A stretch of DNA of 64,000 nucleotides from Microbispora corallina (GTDB lineage Bacteria > Actinomycetota > Actinomycetes > Streptosporangiales > Streptosporangiaceae), in assembly GCF_016863035.1 (NCBI RefSeq), contig NZ_BOOC01000005.1:124001-188000 (forward strand), given 5' to 3'. Position numbers and translations under genes: made by a program. Under the pieces are notes generated by a model that made no database searches, was not told where the DNA came from, and saw only the letters and a list, made by a program, of their open reading frames with translations. Every line of letters begins with the position of its first letter. Within the stretch, counting starts at the first letter, position 1. Of this stretch, positions 25,183-33,683 are shown piece by piece.

Positions 25183-25666
25183 GTCGCCTGGTCAGGTGGT
25201 TCTGGCCCCTTGAGCAGGCCAGCCGGCGTACTCCTGGAACGGCCATGCGAGGGAAAGTGATCCGTGATACGCCGTGCGCCAATCCGACGAACTTGGCATC
25301 GGTCGTGGCGACATCGGTGATGGAAAGCCGTTCTGCCATGGCAAGGACCGTTGCGTCGACGTAGCCCATGGGAGCGGTGACCAGGCGGCGGACGAGCTCC
25401 GAGGCACGCTGGCGATCCTCCGCAGTAGGGCCGACGACCACGAAATCGCCCTCGTGCGCGGTGACCGCCTCAAGCAGGGTGGCGTCCAACTCCGCGCCCT
25501 TCCGGACGTTGTTGCGCAGGAAATTGCAGGTCTCGCCGAGAACCGGCTCGGGGATGACGAGATGGCCAGGCCACGTCATGAGCAGCCGTGTGCATCGGGC
25601 GTGAAACCTGTCACCAGGATCGAAAGTGGCGATCAAGGGGCCCGAGTCGCACAGCAAACCCTTCAT
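25151..25666 (-). CDS. PIN-domain ribonuclease, VapC-like toxin
   Basis: The 171-residue protein carries the four acidic residues of a PIN nuclease: Asp7 (LLCDSGP), Glu in VLGETCNFL, Asp in GYVDATVLA and Asp in TTDAKF. VapC toxins cut tRNA or rRNA and are normally silenced by an upstream antitoxin. The last 25 residues, rich in Arg, are an unusual extension and overlap the neighbouring gene. The ATG overlaps the stop of a small open frame that looks like an antitoxin remnant. Confidence 0.8.
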   Translation of the reverse strand: MKGLLCDSGPLIATFDPGDRFHARCTRLLMTWPGHLVIPEPVLGETCNFLRNNVRKGAELDATLLEAVTAHEGDFVVVGPTAEDRQRASELVRRLVTAPMGYVDATVLAMAERLSITDVATTDAKFVGLAHGVSRITFPRMAVPGVRRLACSRGQNHLTRRLSRGGRARRR

Positions 25667-25809
25667 GCGCTGAGGCGGACAGCGTCGATCGCCTCCACGA
25701 CCTCCCGATTCTTACCGGCCTCTGCCATGATCTCGCGATAGCGGGTGGACAGATCGTGTTCGCCGCTCTCTCCCAGCCCGACTATGACGGTCGTCGCCGT
25801 GAAGGACGC
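25663..25809 (-). pseudogene. Possible 5'-truncated antitoxin upstream of vapC
   Basis: A 48-codon open frame ends in TGA overlapping the vapC ATG (ATGA), the normal coupling for toxin-antitoxin pairs. Its end reads STRYREIMAEAGKNREVVEA then IDAVRLSA. It is bounded upstream by TAG and has no ATG, GTG or TTG start except an internal ATG that leaves only 21 residues. It could therefore be a truncated antitoxin, or use a CTG start at the twelfth codon. Confidence 0.4.
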
Positions 25810-25866
25810 CTACCGCGCACCCGGCCCCTGGCTGTGAGGGCCGGGGGCCGGGGACGCCGTGGAGGG

Positions 25867-26733
25867 TCAGGTGCCGATGGGGTGCCAGACCGTCTTCGTC
25901 TCCAGGAAGGCCGTCATGCGGTCGGTGCCGGGGTCGGCCAGCCAGTCGACGGGAGCCGCCGGCGGGCGCACGACCCGCTTGAGGTTCTCGGCGGCCAGCT
26001 CCTCGCAGGTCACGGCCAGGTCGGGGTCGGCGCCTGCGAGGTCGACGGCGTTGACGTCCATGTGTCCGGCCAGCCAGGGGGCGATCTCCGCCGCCGAGCC
26101 GGTCAGGATGTTCACCACGCCGCCCGGCACGTCGGAGGTGGCCAGCACCTCCGCCAGCGTGATCGACGGCAGCGGCGCCCGCTCCGGCGCGATCACGACG
26201 CACGTGTTGCCCGTCACGATGACCGGCGCGATCACGCCGACCAGGCCCGCCAGCGACCCCAGCGGCGGGGCGACCACGGCCACCACGCCGGTGGGCTCGG
26301 GGCTGGACAGGTTGAAGTACGGCCCGGCGACCGGGTTGGCCGAGCCGAGGACGGCGCCGATCTTGTCGGACCAGCCCGCGTACCAGACGAGCCGGTCGAC
26401 GGCGGCGTCCACCAGCTCGCCGGCCTTGCGCGCGCCCACGCCCTCGGCGTCGGCGATCTCGGCCGCGAACTGCGCCCGGCGGCCCTCCAGCATCTCGGCC
26501 ACGCGGTAGAGCACCTGGCCCCGGTTGTAGGCCGTGGCGCCCGACCAGCCGGGGAACGCCTTGCGGGCGGCCGAGACGGCGTCCCTGGCGTCCTTGCGCG
26601 AGGCCCGGGACGCGTTCGCGAGGAAGTCGCCCTTGGAGGAGGTCACGACATACGACCTTCCGCTCTCGGATCGCGGGAACGCGCCGCCGATGAACAGCTT
26701 GTACGTCTTGCGCACGGCGAGACGCTCACTCAT
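25867..26733 (-). CDS. Aldehyde dehydrogenase-like protein lacking the catalytic half
   Basis: The 288-residue protein matches the NAD-binding half of aldehyde dehydrogenases (LFIGGAFPRSESGRSYVV, then VVAVVAPPLGSLAGLVGVIAP, then GVVNILTG). It stops before the region that carries the catalytic Cys; a short tail (FLETKTVWHPIGT) closes it. It cannot be an active ALDH alone and may pair with the full-length enzyme upstream. The ATG at 26733 overlaps the stop of a small Cys-rich ORF. A longer GTG start at 26952 is open, but that stretch has coding signal in another frame. Confidence 0.75.
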   Translation of the reverse strand: MSERLAVRKTYKLFIGGAFPRSESGRSYVVTSSKGDFLANASRASRKDARDAVSAARKAFPGWSGATAYNRGQVLYRVAEMLEGRRAQFAAEIADAEGVGARKAGELVDAAVDRLVWYAGWSDKIGAVLGSANPVAGPYFNLSSPEPTGVVAVVAPPLGSLAGLVGVIAPVIVTGNTCVVIAPERAPLPSITLAEVLATSDVPGGVVNILTGSAAEIAPWLAGHMDVNAVDLAGADPDLAVTCEELAAENLKRVVRPPAAPVDWLADPGTDRMTAFLETKTVWHPIGT

Positions 26734-26959
26734 CGAAGGATCCAATCTGGAGTGGACGGGCCGGCTGGTAGGTCTGGCCGCACCGGCAGACGCCGCCGCG
26801 GTGGGCGAACCAGCCGTGGCGGACGGCGAAGCGCCGGGACCGGCGGCCGCGGGAGTAGCCGCTGCCCGCCCCGGCCTCGGCCCGGCGGGCGAGCCTGCGG
26901 CGCCGCCGGTGGTCGCACCGGCACGAAGGGCCCTCGTGATGCCTGTCTTCACACGGCAA
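26726..26959 (-). CDS. Small Cys-rich basic ORF between two aldehyde dehydrogenase genes
   Basis: A 77-codon frame with a TTG start overlaps the end of the full-length ALDH gene; its TGA overlaps the ATG of the second ALDH. Its third codon positions are nearly all G or C, while the competing frame (the N-terminal extension of the second ALDH) has a visibly lower share. The product has Cys at PCED, SCRCDH and VCRCGQ, with a very basic middle, and could bind zinc. No family was recognised. The start codon is uncertain. Confidence 0.45.
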   Translation of the reverse strand: MPCEDRHHEGPSCRCDHRRRRRLARRAEAGAGSGYSRGRRSRRFAVRHGWFAHRGGVCRCGQTYQPARPLQIGSFDE

Positions 26960-28376
26960 GGTAGGCCTCCAGCCCGTGGCGCCCGCCCTCGCGGCCGTAC
27001 CCCGACTCCTTGAAGCCGCCGAACGGCGAGGCCGGGTCGAACCGGTTGAACGTGTTGGACCAGACGACTCCCGCGCGCAGCCGGGACGCGGCCCACAGCA
27101 TGAGCGAGCCCTTCTCCGTCCAGACGCCGGCCGACAGCCCGTACGGCGTGTTGTTGGCCTTCTCGATCGCCTCCGCGGGGGTGCGGAACGTCAGCACCGA
27201 CAGCACCGGCCCGAAGATCTCCTCGCGGGCGATGCGGTGCGACTGGGCGACGCCGGTGAACACGGTCGGCGGGAACCAGAACCCCCTGTCGGGGATCGGG
27301 CACGGCGGCGACCAGCGCTCGGCGCCCTCCGACTCGCCGGCCTCGGACAGCTCGCGGATCTTGGCGAGCTGGGCCGCCGAGTTGATCGCGCCGATGTCGG
27401 TGTTCTTGTCGAGCGGGTCGCCCATCCGCAGCGTGGCCAGCCGGCGCTTGAGCGCGTCGAGCACCTCCTCGGCGACCGACTCCTGCACGAGCAGGCGGGA
27501 GCCGGCGCAGCACACGTGGCCCTGGTTGAAGAAGATGCCGTTCACGATGCCCTCGACCGCCTGGTCGACGGCCGCGTCCTCGAACACGATGTTGGCGGCC
27601 TTGCCGCCGAGTTCGAGCGTGAGCTTCTTGCGGCTCCCGGCGACGCTCCTGGCGATGAGCCGGCCGACCTCGGTCGAGCCGGTGAAGGCCACCTTGTCGA
27701 CGCCGGGGTGGCGGACGAGCGCCGAGCCGGTCTCACCGGCTCCGGTCACGATGTTGACCACTCCGGGCGGCAGGTCGGCCTGGCGGCAGATCTCCGCGAA
27801 GGCGAGGGCGGTCAGCGGCGTCGTCTCGGCGGGCTTCAGCACGACCGTGTTGCCGCAGGCGAGCGCCGGGGCGATCTTCCAGGCCAGCATCAGCAGCGGG
27901 AAGTTCCACGGGATGACCTGGCCGGCCACCCCGAGCGGCCGGGGGTCGGGGCCGAACCCGGCGTACGACAGCTTGTCGGCCCAGCCCGCGTAGTAGAAGA
28001 AGTGGGCGGCCACCAGCGGCAGGTCGACGTCGCGCGACTCGCGGATCGGCTTGCCGTTGTCGAGCGACTCCAGGACGGCCAGCTCGCGCGACCGCTCCTG
28101 GATGATCCGGGCGATCCGGAAGATGTACTTGGCGCGCTCGGACCCCGGCACGGCCGACCAGGTGGCGAACGCCTTCCTGGCGGCCTCGACGGCCCGGTCG
28201 ACGTCGGCCTCGCCGGCCCACACGATCTCGGAGAGGACCTCCTCGGTCGCCGGGTTGACGGTCTTGTGCCGCTCCTCGCTCTGCGGCTCGACCCACTCGC
28301 CGTTGATGAACAGGCCGTACGACGGCTTGATGTCGACGATGTCCCGCGACTCGGGCGCGGGTGCGTATTCGAACAT
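26949..28376 (-). CDS. Aldehyde dehydrogenase
   Basis: A 475-residue NAD(P)-dependent ALDH. Motifs are in place: the oxyanion Asn in IPWNFP near 157, the cofactor Lys in VVLKPAE, the FTGS loop, the base Glu255 (LELGG) and the nucleophile Cys289 in NQGHVCCAG. The gene lies four bases after deoC. In this context it probably oxidises the acetaldehyde released by deoxyribose-5-phosphate aldolase. The substrate is inferred from the operon. Confidence 0.88.
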   Translation of the reverse strand: MFEYAPAPESRDIVDIKPSYGLFINGEWVEPQSEERHKTVNPATEEVLSEIVWAGEADVDRAVEAARKAFATWSAVPGSERAKYIFRIARIIQERSRELAVLESLDNGKPIRESRDVDLPLVAAHFFYYAGWADKLSYAGFGPDPRPLGVAGQVIPWNFPLLMLAWKIAPALACGNTVVLKPAETTPLTALAFAEICRQADLPPGVVNIVTGAGETGSALVRHPGVDKVAFTGSTEVGRLIARSVAGSRKKLTLELGGKAANIVFEDAAVDQAVEGIVNGIFFNQGHVCCAGSRLLVQESVAEEVLDALKRRLATLRMGDPLDKNTDIGAINSAAQLAKIRELSEAGESEGAERWSPPCPIPDRGFWFPPTVFTGVAQSHRIAREEIFGPVLSVLTFRTPAEAIEKANNTPYGLSAGVWTEKGSLMLWAASRLRAGVVWSNTFNRFDPASPFGGFKESGYGREGGRHGLEAYLAV

Positions 28377-28380
28377 GCCC

Positions 28381-29391
28381 TCAGTCCAGGGTGAAGTAGT
28401 CGGGGCCGGCGTAGCGGCCGGTTGCCATCTTCTGGCGCTGCATGAGCAGGTCGTTGAGCAGCGACGACGCGCCCAGCCTGAACCAGTCGGGGTCGAGCCA
28501 GTCGGGCCCGGCCGTCTCGTTCACCAGCACGAGGTACTTGATGGCGTCCTTGGTCGTCCGGATGCCGCCGGCGGGCTTCACGCCCACCTTGCGGCCGGTG
28601 GTCCGCAGGAAGTCGCGTACCGCCTCCAGCATGACCAGCGTCACGGGCAGCGTCGCCGCCGGCGACACCTTGCCGGTGGAGGTCTTGATGAAGTCGGCGC
28701 CCGCGATCATCGCGAGCCACGAGGCCCGGCGCACGTTGTCGTACGTCGCGAGCTCGCCGGTCTCCAGGATCACCTTCAGATGCGCGCCCGGCTCGTCGTG
28801 CGCGCCCCCGGCGGGACCGCAGGCGGCCTTCACCGCGGCGATCTCCTCGTACACCTTCAGGTAGTCGCCCGCCAGGAACGCGCCCCGGTCGATCACCATG
28901 TCGATCTCGGACGCCCCGGCCGCCACCGCGAGCCCGGTCTCCGCCACCTTCACCTCGAGGGACGAACGGCCGCTGGGGAACGCGGTCGCGACCGAGGCCA
29001 CCTTCACGCCGGACCCGGCGAGCGCCTGGACGGCGGTCGGGACGAGGTCGGGGTACACGCACACCGCCGCCACCGGGGGAACGGTGGCGTCGGTGGGGTC
29101 GGGCCGCACCGCCTTGGCGCACATGGCCCTGACCTTGCCGGGGGTGTCCGCGCCCTCGAGGGTCGTGAGGTCCACCATGCGGATGGCGAGGTCGATGGCC
29201 TGCTTCTTGGCCGTGGTCTTGATGGATCGGGTGCCCAGCATCGCGGCCCTGGCGTCCGCGCCCACCCGGTCGACCCCGGGAAGGCCGTGCAGGAACGCCC
29301 GCAACGTCGAGGTGGAAGAGGCGACCTCCGCGAGCGGAGTAGTCAAAGTTGGCACGGGTCCAGCATCGCCGACCAGTGTGAATGATTCCAA
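28381..29391 (-). CDS. deoC: Deoxyribose-phosphate aldolase
   Basis: The 336-residue DERA cleaves 2-deoxyribose-5-phosphate to acetaldehyde and glyceraldehyde-3-phosphate in deoxynucleoside catabolism. The Schiff-base Lys is in DFIKTSTGK (about residue 237) and the second active-site Lys is in GVKPAGGIRT. The protein is longer than the 250-residue E. coli enzyme but usual for actinobacteria. It is the first gene of an operon with two ALDH-type genes. A perfect inverted repeat lies about 90 bases upstream. Confidence 0.92.
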   Translation of the reverse strand: MESFTLVGDAGPVPTLTTPLAEVASSTSTLRAFLHGLPGVDRVGADARAAMLGTRSIKTTAKKQAIDLAIRMVDLTTLEGADTPGKVRAMCAKAVRPDPTDATVPPVAAVCVYPDLVPTAVQALAGSGVKVASVATAFPSGRSSLEVKVAETGLAVAAGASEIDMVIDRGAFLAGDYLKVYEEIAAVKAACGPAGGAHDEPGAHLKVILETGELATYDNVRRASWLAMIAGADFIKTSTGKVSPAATLPVTLVMLEAVRDFLRTTGRKVGVKPAGGIRTTKDAIKYLVLVNETAGPDWLDPDWFRLGASSLLNDLLMQRQKMATGRYAGPDYFTLD

Positions 29392-29479
29392 ACCGACCGC
29401 AGCCGAGACGGCCCCGCGATTTTTGGCAGCTCTGGCCGGAGTGGCCCCGAGCAGGTGCTCAGACCGCCCTACTCCCGTC

Positions 29480-29503
29480 TAAGGCGTCCGAGGGGACGCC
29501 TTA
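29480..29503. promoter_or_regulatory. Perfect 10-bp inverted repeat upstream of deoC
   Basis: TAAGGCGTCC-GAGG-GGACGCCTTA lies between the divergent deoC operon and a small gene. It could be an operator for a deoxynucleoside-responsive repressor or a transcription terminator. Short related pieces (GGGGTCCTACGCCT, GGGGGCCTTAGA) follow within 80 bases. Confidence 0.45.
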
Positions 29504-29615
29504 GGGGTCCTACGCCTCAGAACCTCCCGGAGATAAGGCATCCGCCCGATGTGCCGGTGGGGGCCTTAGACCGAACCTTGAGTGTGTAAGGGAAAAGAAC
29601 ACACAAGGAGACACC

Positions 29616-29786
29616 GTGATGGGTCCCGAACTCCACTACCAGTTCGTCATCAACCGCGCCGCCGAGCTTCAGCAGGAGGCGGCCAGCCACCGGCGCGTCC
29701 GCGAGGCGCAGGCCGCCAGGAAGGCGCAGCAGCAGTCGGGCAACCGCCGCCTGCGCGCCGCCTTCGGCAAGCTTCGCACGTCGTGA
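29616..29786 (+). CDS. Small basic protein of unknown function
   Basis: A 56-codon gene begins with GTG at 29616 (an ATG follows immediately) after a clear ACAAGGAGACACC site. The product starts MGPELHYQFVINRAAELQQE and ends in a basic helix with FGKLRTS; it looks like a single long amphipathic helix. A strong terminator follows 11 bases after the stop. No family was recognised, but the ribosome site, GC3 and terminator mark it as real. Confidence 0.7.
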   Translation: MMGPELHYQFVINRAAELQQEAASHRRVREAQAARKAQQQSGNRRLRAAFGKLRTS

Positions 29787-29797
29787 GCCGCATCAGG

Positions 29798-29831
29798 AAG
29801 CCCGGCCGGAACCTCCCTCCCGGCCGGGCTT
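29798..29831 (+). terminator. Terminator after the small basic gene
   Basis: A 12-bp stem (AAGCCCGGCCGG / CCGGCCGGGCTT) with a 10-base loop is followed by a short T-run. Confidence 0.8.
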
Positions 29832-29952
29832 TCCAGCCGCCCTGAGCCGTTTCGGGCCGCCACCCTGAGCGGCCTGGCGGAGGCGGCGGGAGGGCGAGCG
29901 GGCAACGCGAACCTCCCCAATAAATCAGGCGAAGCCATACAGAGGGCATGAC

Positions 29953-32829
29953 ATGCTTAACGACATGACGCGCCGGGCTGTCAGCCCCGTCTTCGTCGGG
30001 CGGGACGCCGAACTCGAGACGTTGGGAGAGGCCTACGACCAGGCTCGAAAGCAGGCCACCGCCGCGGTGCTGATCGGCGGTGAGGCGGGCGTGGGGAAGA
30101 CCCGCCTCGTCAGCCGCTTCGCCGAGCAGGCCGAGCAGGACGGCGCCCACGTGCTCGTCGGGGGCTGCGTGGAACTGTCCGCCGAGGGCCTCGCGTACGC
30201 GCCGTTCACCGCCGCGCTGCGGCAGCTCGTCCGCGAGACGAGCGCGGCCGAGGTTGCGGCCCTGCTGCCGGACGGCGCGGGGCGGGACCTCGCCCGGCTG
30301 CTGCCCGAGTTCGGCGAGCCGAGCGGCGACGGCGAGAGCGAGTCGGCCCGCGCGCGGCTGTTCGAGCTCATCCTCACGCTGCTGGAACGGCTGGCCGAGC
30401 GGCGGCCCGTGGTCCTCATCATCGAGGACCTCCACTGGGCGGACCGGTCGAGCCGCGACCTCATCGCGTTCCTCAGCCGCAACCTGAGGACCGCGCCCGT
30501 CCTGATGGTGATGACATACCGGTCGGACGAACTGCACCGCACGCATCCCCTGCGGCCGGTGCTGGCCGAGCTGGCCCGGGTGAACGGGGTCATCCGGGTC
30601 GACCTGCCGCGCTTCACGCAGGACGAGGTCGCCGAGCAGATGGCCGGCATCCTCGGCGTGGCGCCCGACTTCGCCCGGGTCGACCAGGTCTTCGAGCGCA
30701 GCGGCGGCATCCCGCTGTTCGTGGAGGCGCTGCTCGACTCCGGCAGCGAGTGCTCGTTCCCCGACTCCCTGCACGACCTGATCATCGGCTCGGTCGAGCG
30801 GCTGCCGGAGGAGACCCAGCGGGTGCTGCGCATCGCCGCCGCCGGAGGCGTGCGGGTGGGGCACGACCTGCTCGCGGCCGTCGGCGGCCTGTCCGACGTG
30901 GACCTGGAGGACGCCCTGCGGCCGGCCATCGCCGCCAACGTGCTGCAGGTGGCCGACGGACGGGCGTACACCTTCCGGCACGCGCTGATCCGCGAGGCCG
31001 TCCACGACGAACTGCTGCCCGGCGAGCACGCCCGCCTGCACGCGCGGTACGCCGAGGAGATCGACAGGGACCGCACGCTCGTGCCGCACGGCCGGGCGCC
31101 GATAGAGATCGCCCACCACTGGTACTCGGCCCGCGACGACCTGTGGGCGCTCATCTCCGCCTGGGAGGCGGCCCAGAAGGCGGCCAAGTCGTTCGCGTAC
31201 ACCGAGCAGATCCAGCTCCTCGAACGCGTGCTGACGCTGTGGGACAAGGTCCCCGACGCCGCCGAGCGCATCGGCGTCGACCACTGCACGGTGCTGGAGC
31301 GGGCCTCGGAGGCGGCCTACGTCAGCGGCGACATGGAACGCAGCATGAAGTTCGTCCGCGGGGCGCTCCACGAGCTGGACGAGCGGACCACGCCCGAGCG
31401 GGTGGCCGAGCTGATGGTCCGGATGGCGGACATCAAGCAGCACAAGGGCCGGCCGGGGGCGGTGGAGGACCTGCGGCGCGCCGAGCGCCTGGTCCCGCGG
31501 CCGAGCGACACCCGCACACTCGTGCTCACCCGGCTCGGCACCATACTCATGTGCACCGACCGGGTGGTGGAGGGCACGGCCGTCACGGAGGAGGCGCTGC
31601 GCTACGCGCGGGAGACCGGCGACGAGTGCCAGGAGGCCGACCTGCTCATGAACCTCGCGCTGGGCCACTCCGTCTCGGGCGACCTGGAGCTCACCTTCGC
31701 CACGAACGAGCGGGCGCTGGCGATCGGCACCCGGCTCAACGCGCCCCGCATCGTGCTGCGCGCGCTCGCCAACAACGTCGACGCCCTCGACAACCTCGGC
31801 CGCTCGAACGAGGCCGTCGAGCTCGCACTGGAGGGCGAGAAGCTGGCCCGGCGGTACGGCCGGTACCGGCACCAGGGCGTGTTCATCGCCAACAACCGGG
31901 CCGAGGCGCTGGAGTCGCTGGGCCGGTGGGACGAGGCCATCGAGATCATCGAGCGGGCCTTCACGATGGGTCCGTCCCCGCGCAACCGCTGGCACATGCT
32001 CCGTGTCAGGGCGGACATCGCGATCGCCCGCGGCGAGGAGGAGGTCGCGCACGGCATCCTCGCCGAGGTCGGCGCGTTCTCCCCGCAGCCCGAGGAGCAG
32101 ACCCAGGAGTGGACGAACAACACCCGGCTGCTGCTCGCGTACTTCATGCTCAAGGGCAAGCCGCTGAAGGCCGTCGAGGTGGCCGAGGTGGCGCTGGACG
32201 ACCCGCCGCTGTCGCGCAAGGCCATGCTCGGCTGGCGGCTGCTGGCCGCCATCAGGAGCGTGTGCGACGCGGCCGAGCCCGTCGACGGCGCCCGGGTGGC
32301 GGCGGTGCGCGCCCGGACCGAGGAGCTCGCCGCGGACATGACCGAGGACGGCCCGGTGGGCCGGGCGTTCCGCCTGGTCTACCAGGGCGACTTCGACGCG
32401 GCCGCCGAGGAGTGGAAGCGGCTCGGCCGCCCCTACGTGCGGGCCAAGTCGCTGCTGCACGCCGCCGGGGTCGCGGCCGCCGCGGGCGACCGCGACGGGG
32501 CGACGGCCCGCCTGCGTGAGGCGTGCCCGCTGGCCGAGGCCCTGCGGGCCGTCCCGCTGAGGACGCAGATCGAGACGCTGGCCCGCCGCGTCGGCGCGCC
32601 CCTGTCCGAGACGGCCAGGCCCGCCGACGACCCCGCCGCGCTGACCCCCCGCGAGCTGGAGGTCCTCCGGCTCGTGGCGGCCGGGCGGAGCAACCGGGAC
32701 ATCGCCGCCGAGCTGTTCATCTCCGCCAAGACCGTCAGCGTCCACGTGTCGAACATCCTGCCCAAGCTCGGGGTCTCCACCCGGGGCGAGGCGGCCGCCG
32801 CGGCCCACCGGCTGCAGCTGCTCGGCTGA
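29953..32829 (+). CDS. LAL-type LuxR transcriptional regulator with AAA ATPase
   Basis: This is a 958-residue regulator of the large ATP-binding LuxR family. The N-terminal ATPase has Walker A IGGEAGVGKT at 41-50 and Walker B VVLIIEDLHWADRSS; a long helical TPR-like middle part runs from about 400 to 850. The LuxR helix-turn-helix is at the very end (LTPRELEVLRLVAAGRSNRD, then KTVSVHVSNILPKLG). Such proteins often switch on secondary metabolism or sugar use, but no target cluster is next to it. The start at 29953 was preferred over the ATG at 29965 only because it is longer. Confidence 0.9.
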   Translation: MLNDMTRRAVSPVFVGRDAELETLGEAYDQARKQATAAVLIGGEAGVGKTRLVSRFAEQAEQDGAHVLVGGCVELSAEGLAYAPFTAALRQLVRETSAAEVAALLPDGAGRDLARLLPEFGEPSGDGESESARARLFELILTLLERLAERRPVVLIIEDLHWADRSSRDLIAFLSRNLRTAPVLMVMTYRSDELHRTHPLRPVLAELARVNGVIRVDLPRFTQDEVAEQMAGILGVAPDFARVDQVFERSGGIPLFVEALLDSGSECSFPDSLHDLIIGSVERLPEETQRVLRIAAAGGVRVGHDLLAAVGGLSDVDLEDALRPAIAANVLQVADGRAYTFRHALIREAVHDELLPGEHARLHARYAEEIDRDRTLVPHGRAPIEIAHHWYSARDDLWALISAWEAAQKAAKSFAYTEQIQLLERVLTLWDKVPDAAERIGVDHCTVLERASEAAYVSGDMERSMKFVRGALHELDERTTPERVAELMVRMADIKQHKGRPGAVEDLRRAERLVPRPSDTRTLVLTRLGTILMCTDRVVEGTAVTEEALRYARETGDECQEADLLMNLALGHSVSGDLELTFATNERALAIGTRLNAPRIVLRALANNVDALDNLGRSNEAVELALEGEKLARRYGRYRHQGVFIANNRAEALESLGRWDEAIEIIERAFTMGPSPRNRWHMLRVRADIAIARGEEEVAHGILAEVGAFSPQPEEQTQEWTNNTRLLLAYFMLKGKPLKAVEVAEVALDDPPLSRKAMLGWRLLAAIRSVCDAAEPVDGARVAAVRARTEELAADMTEDGPVGRAFRLVYQGDFDAAAEEWKRLGRPYVRAKSLLHAAGVAAAAGDRDGATARLREACPLAEALRAVPLRTQIETLARRVGAPLSETARPADDPAALTPRELEVLRLVAAGRSNRDIAAELFISAKTVSVHVSNILPKLGVSTRGEAAAAAHRLQLLG

Positions 32830-32839
32830 GCCCGGCCGG

Positions 32840-33409
32840 CTACGCCAGCAGCGGCTCCAGGAGGAGGACCACCCCGAAGACGGCGAAGGCCGCGGCCGCG
32901 CCGTACCGGATCCACTTCTCGGGCAGCCGCGCGCCGACGAAGCGGCCGACGAGGATGGCGAGCGCGTCCGCGGCGACCATGCCGACCGTGGAGCCGACCC
33001 ACGTGCCGAACCAGCCGTGCTGGGTGGCGAGCGTGATCGTCGCGAGCATGGTCTTGTCGCCCAGTTCGCTGAGGAAGAACGCGACGGCGACCGCGATGAA
33101 CGCGTTGCGCGTCGTCCTGGCCGCCTTGCCCGACTCCTCCTCGGTGAGCTCGTCGCCCCGCAGCGTCCAGGCCGCGAAGCCGAGGAACGCCAGGCCGGCG
33201 ACGATCGAGATGGCGGTGGTGGGGAGGGCGTCGCCGACCAGTCGGCCGAGGGCGACGCTCACGAGGTGCACGAGCGCGGTGGCCGCGGTGATGCCGGCCA
33301 GCACGGGCAACGGCTTGAACCTGGTCGCGAAGGTGAGGGCCATGAGCTGGCTCTTGTCGCCGAGCTCGGCGACGAAGACGACCACGAGGGAGATCCAGAG
33401 GGCTTGCAC
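32840..33409 (-). CDS. GDT1/TMEM165 family (UPF0016) cation exporter
   Basis: A 189-residue membrane protein with six helices and two copies of the family motif E-x-G-D-K-[ST] (ELGDKSQLM near 15 and ELGDKTMLA near 104), which bind the metal. Bacterial members export Mn2+ and keep it from reaching toxic levels. The GTG at 33409 fits homologues, although the frame is open another 43 codons into the leader. That leader contains a yybP-ykoY Mn2+ riboswitch, which supports the function directly. Confidence 0.9.
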   Translation of the reverse strand: MQALWISLVVVFVAELGDKSQLMALTFATRFKPLPVLAGITAATALVHLVSVALGRLVGDALPTTAISIVAGLAFLGFAAWTLRGDELTEEESGKAARTTRNAFIAVAVAFFLSELGDKTMLATITLATQHGWFGTWVGSTVGMVAADALAILVGRFVGARLPEKWIRYGAAAAFAVFGVVLLLEPLLA

Positions 33410-33499
33410 GGACGGCCTTTCCGGTGGGCGCGACCGGGCCGCCGTCTCACACCCGGGGAGTTTCGGGCACGCGACTTCGGCCCGGCGGCGTACGCGTCG

Positions 33500-33620
33500 C
33501 TGTCGGGCCGAAGGTCTCGTCCGCCACGGGGGCTCCACGACCGGGCCGTACGAACCGGAGACGGCTCGGGCCAGTATGTCGATCAGTGGATTCGGGACTA
33601 CTCCCCTTCGGTGTTCCGTC
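33500..33620 (-). ncRNA. yybP-ykoY manganese riboswitch
   Basis: Read on the minus strand, the leader has the two conserved halves of this class: GAAGGGGAGTAGTCCC at the 5' side (around 33598-33609) and GACGAGACCTTCGGCCCGAC at the 3' side (33502-33521), about 80 bases apart. Together they form the docked metal-binding loops. The aptamer ends about 90 bases before the GDT1-like gene. In this class Mn2+ binding turns expression on. The boundaries are approximate. Confidence 0.85.
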
Positions 33621-33683
33621 AGAGTCTAACGGGCTCCGGCGGCCGGACAGTCCCGCGCACCGGACATCGAGGGTAAAAACCGG

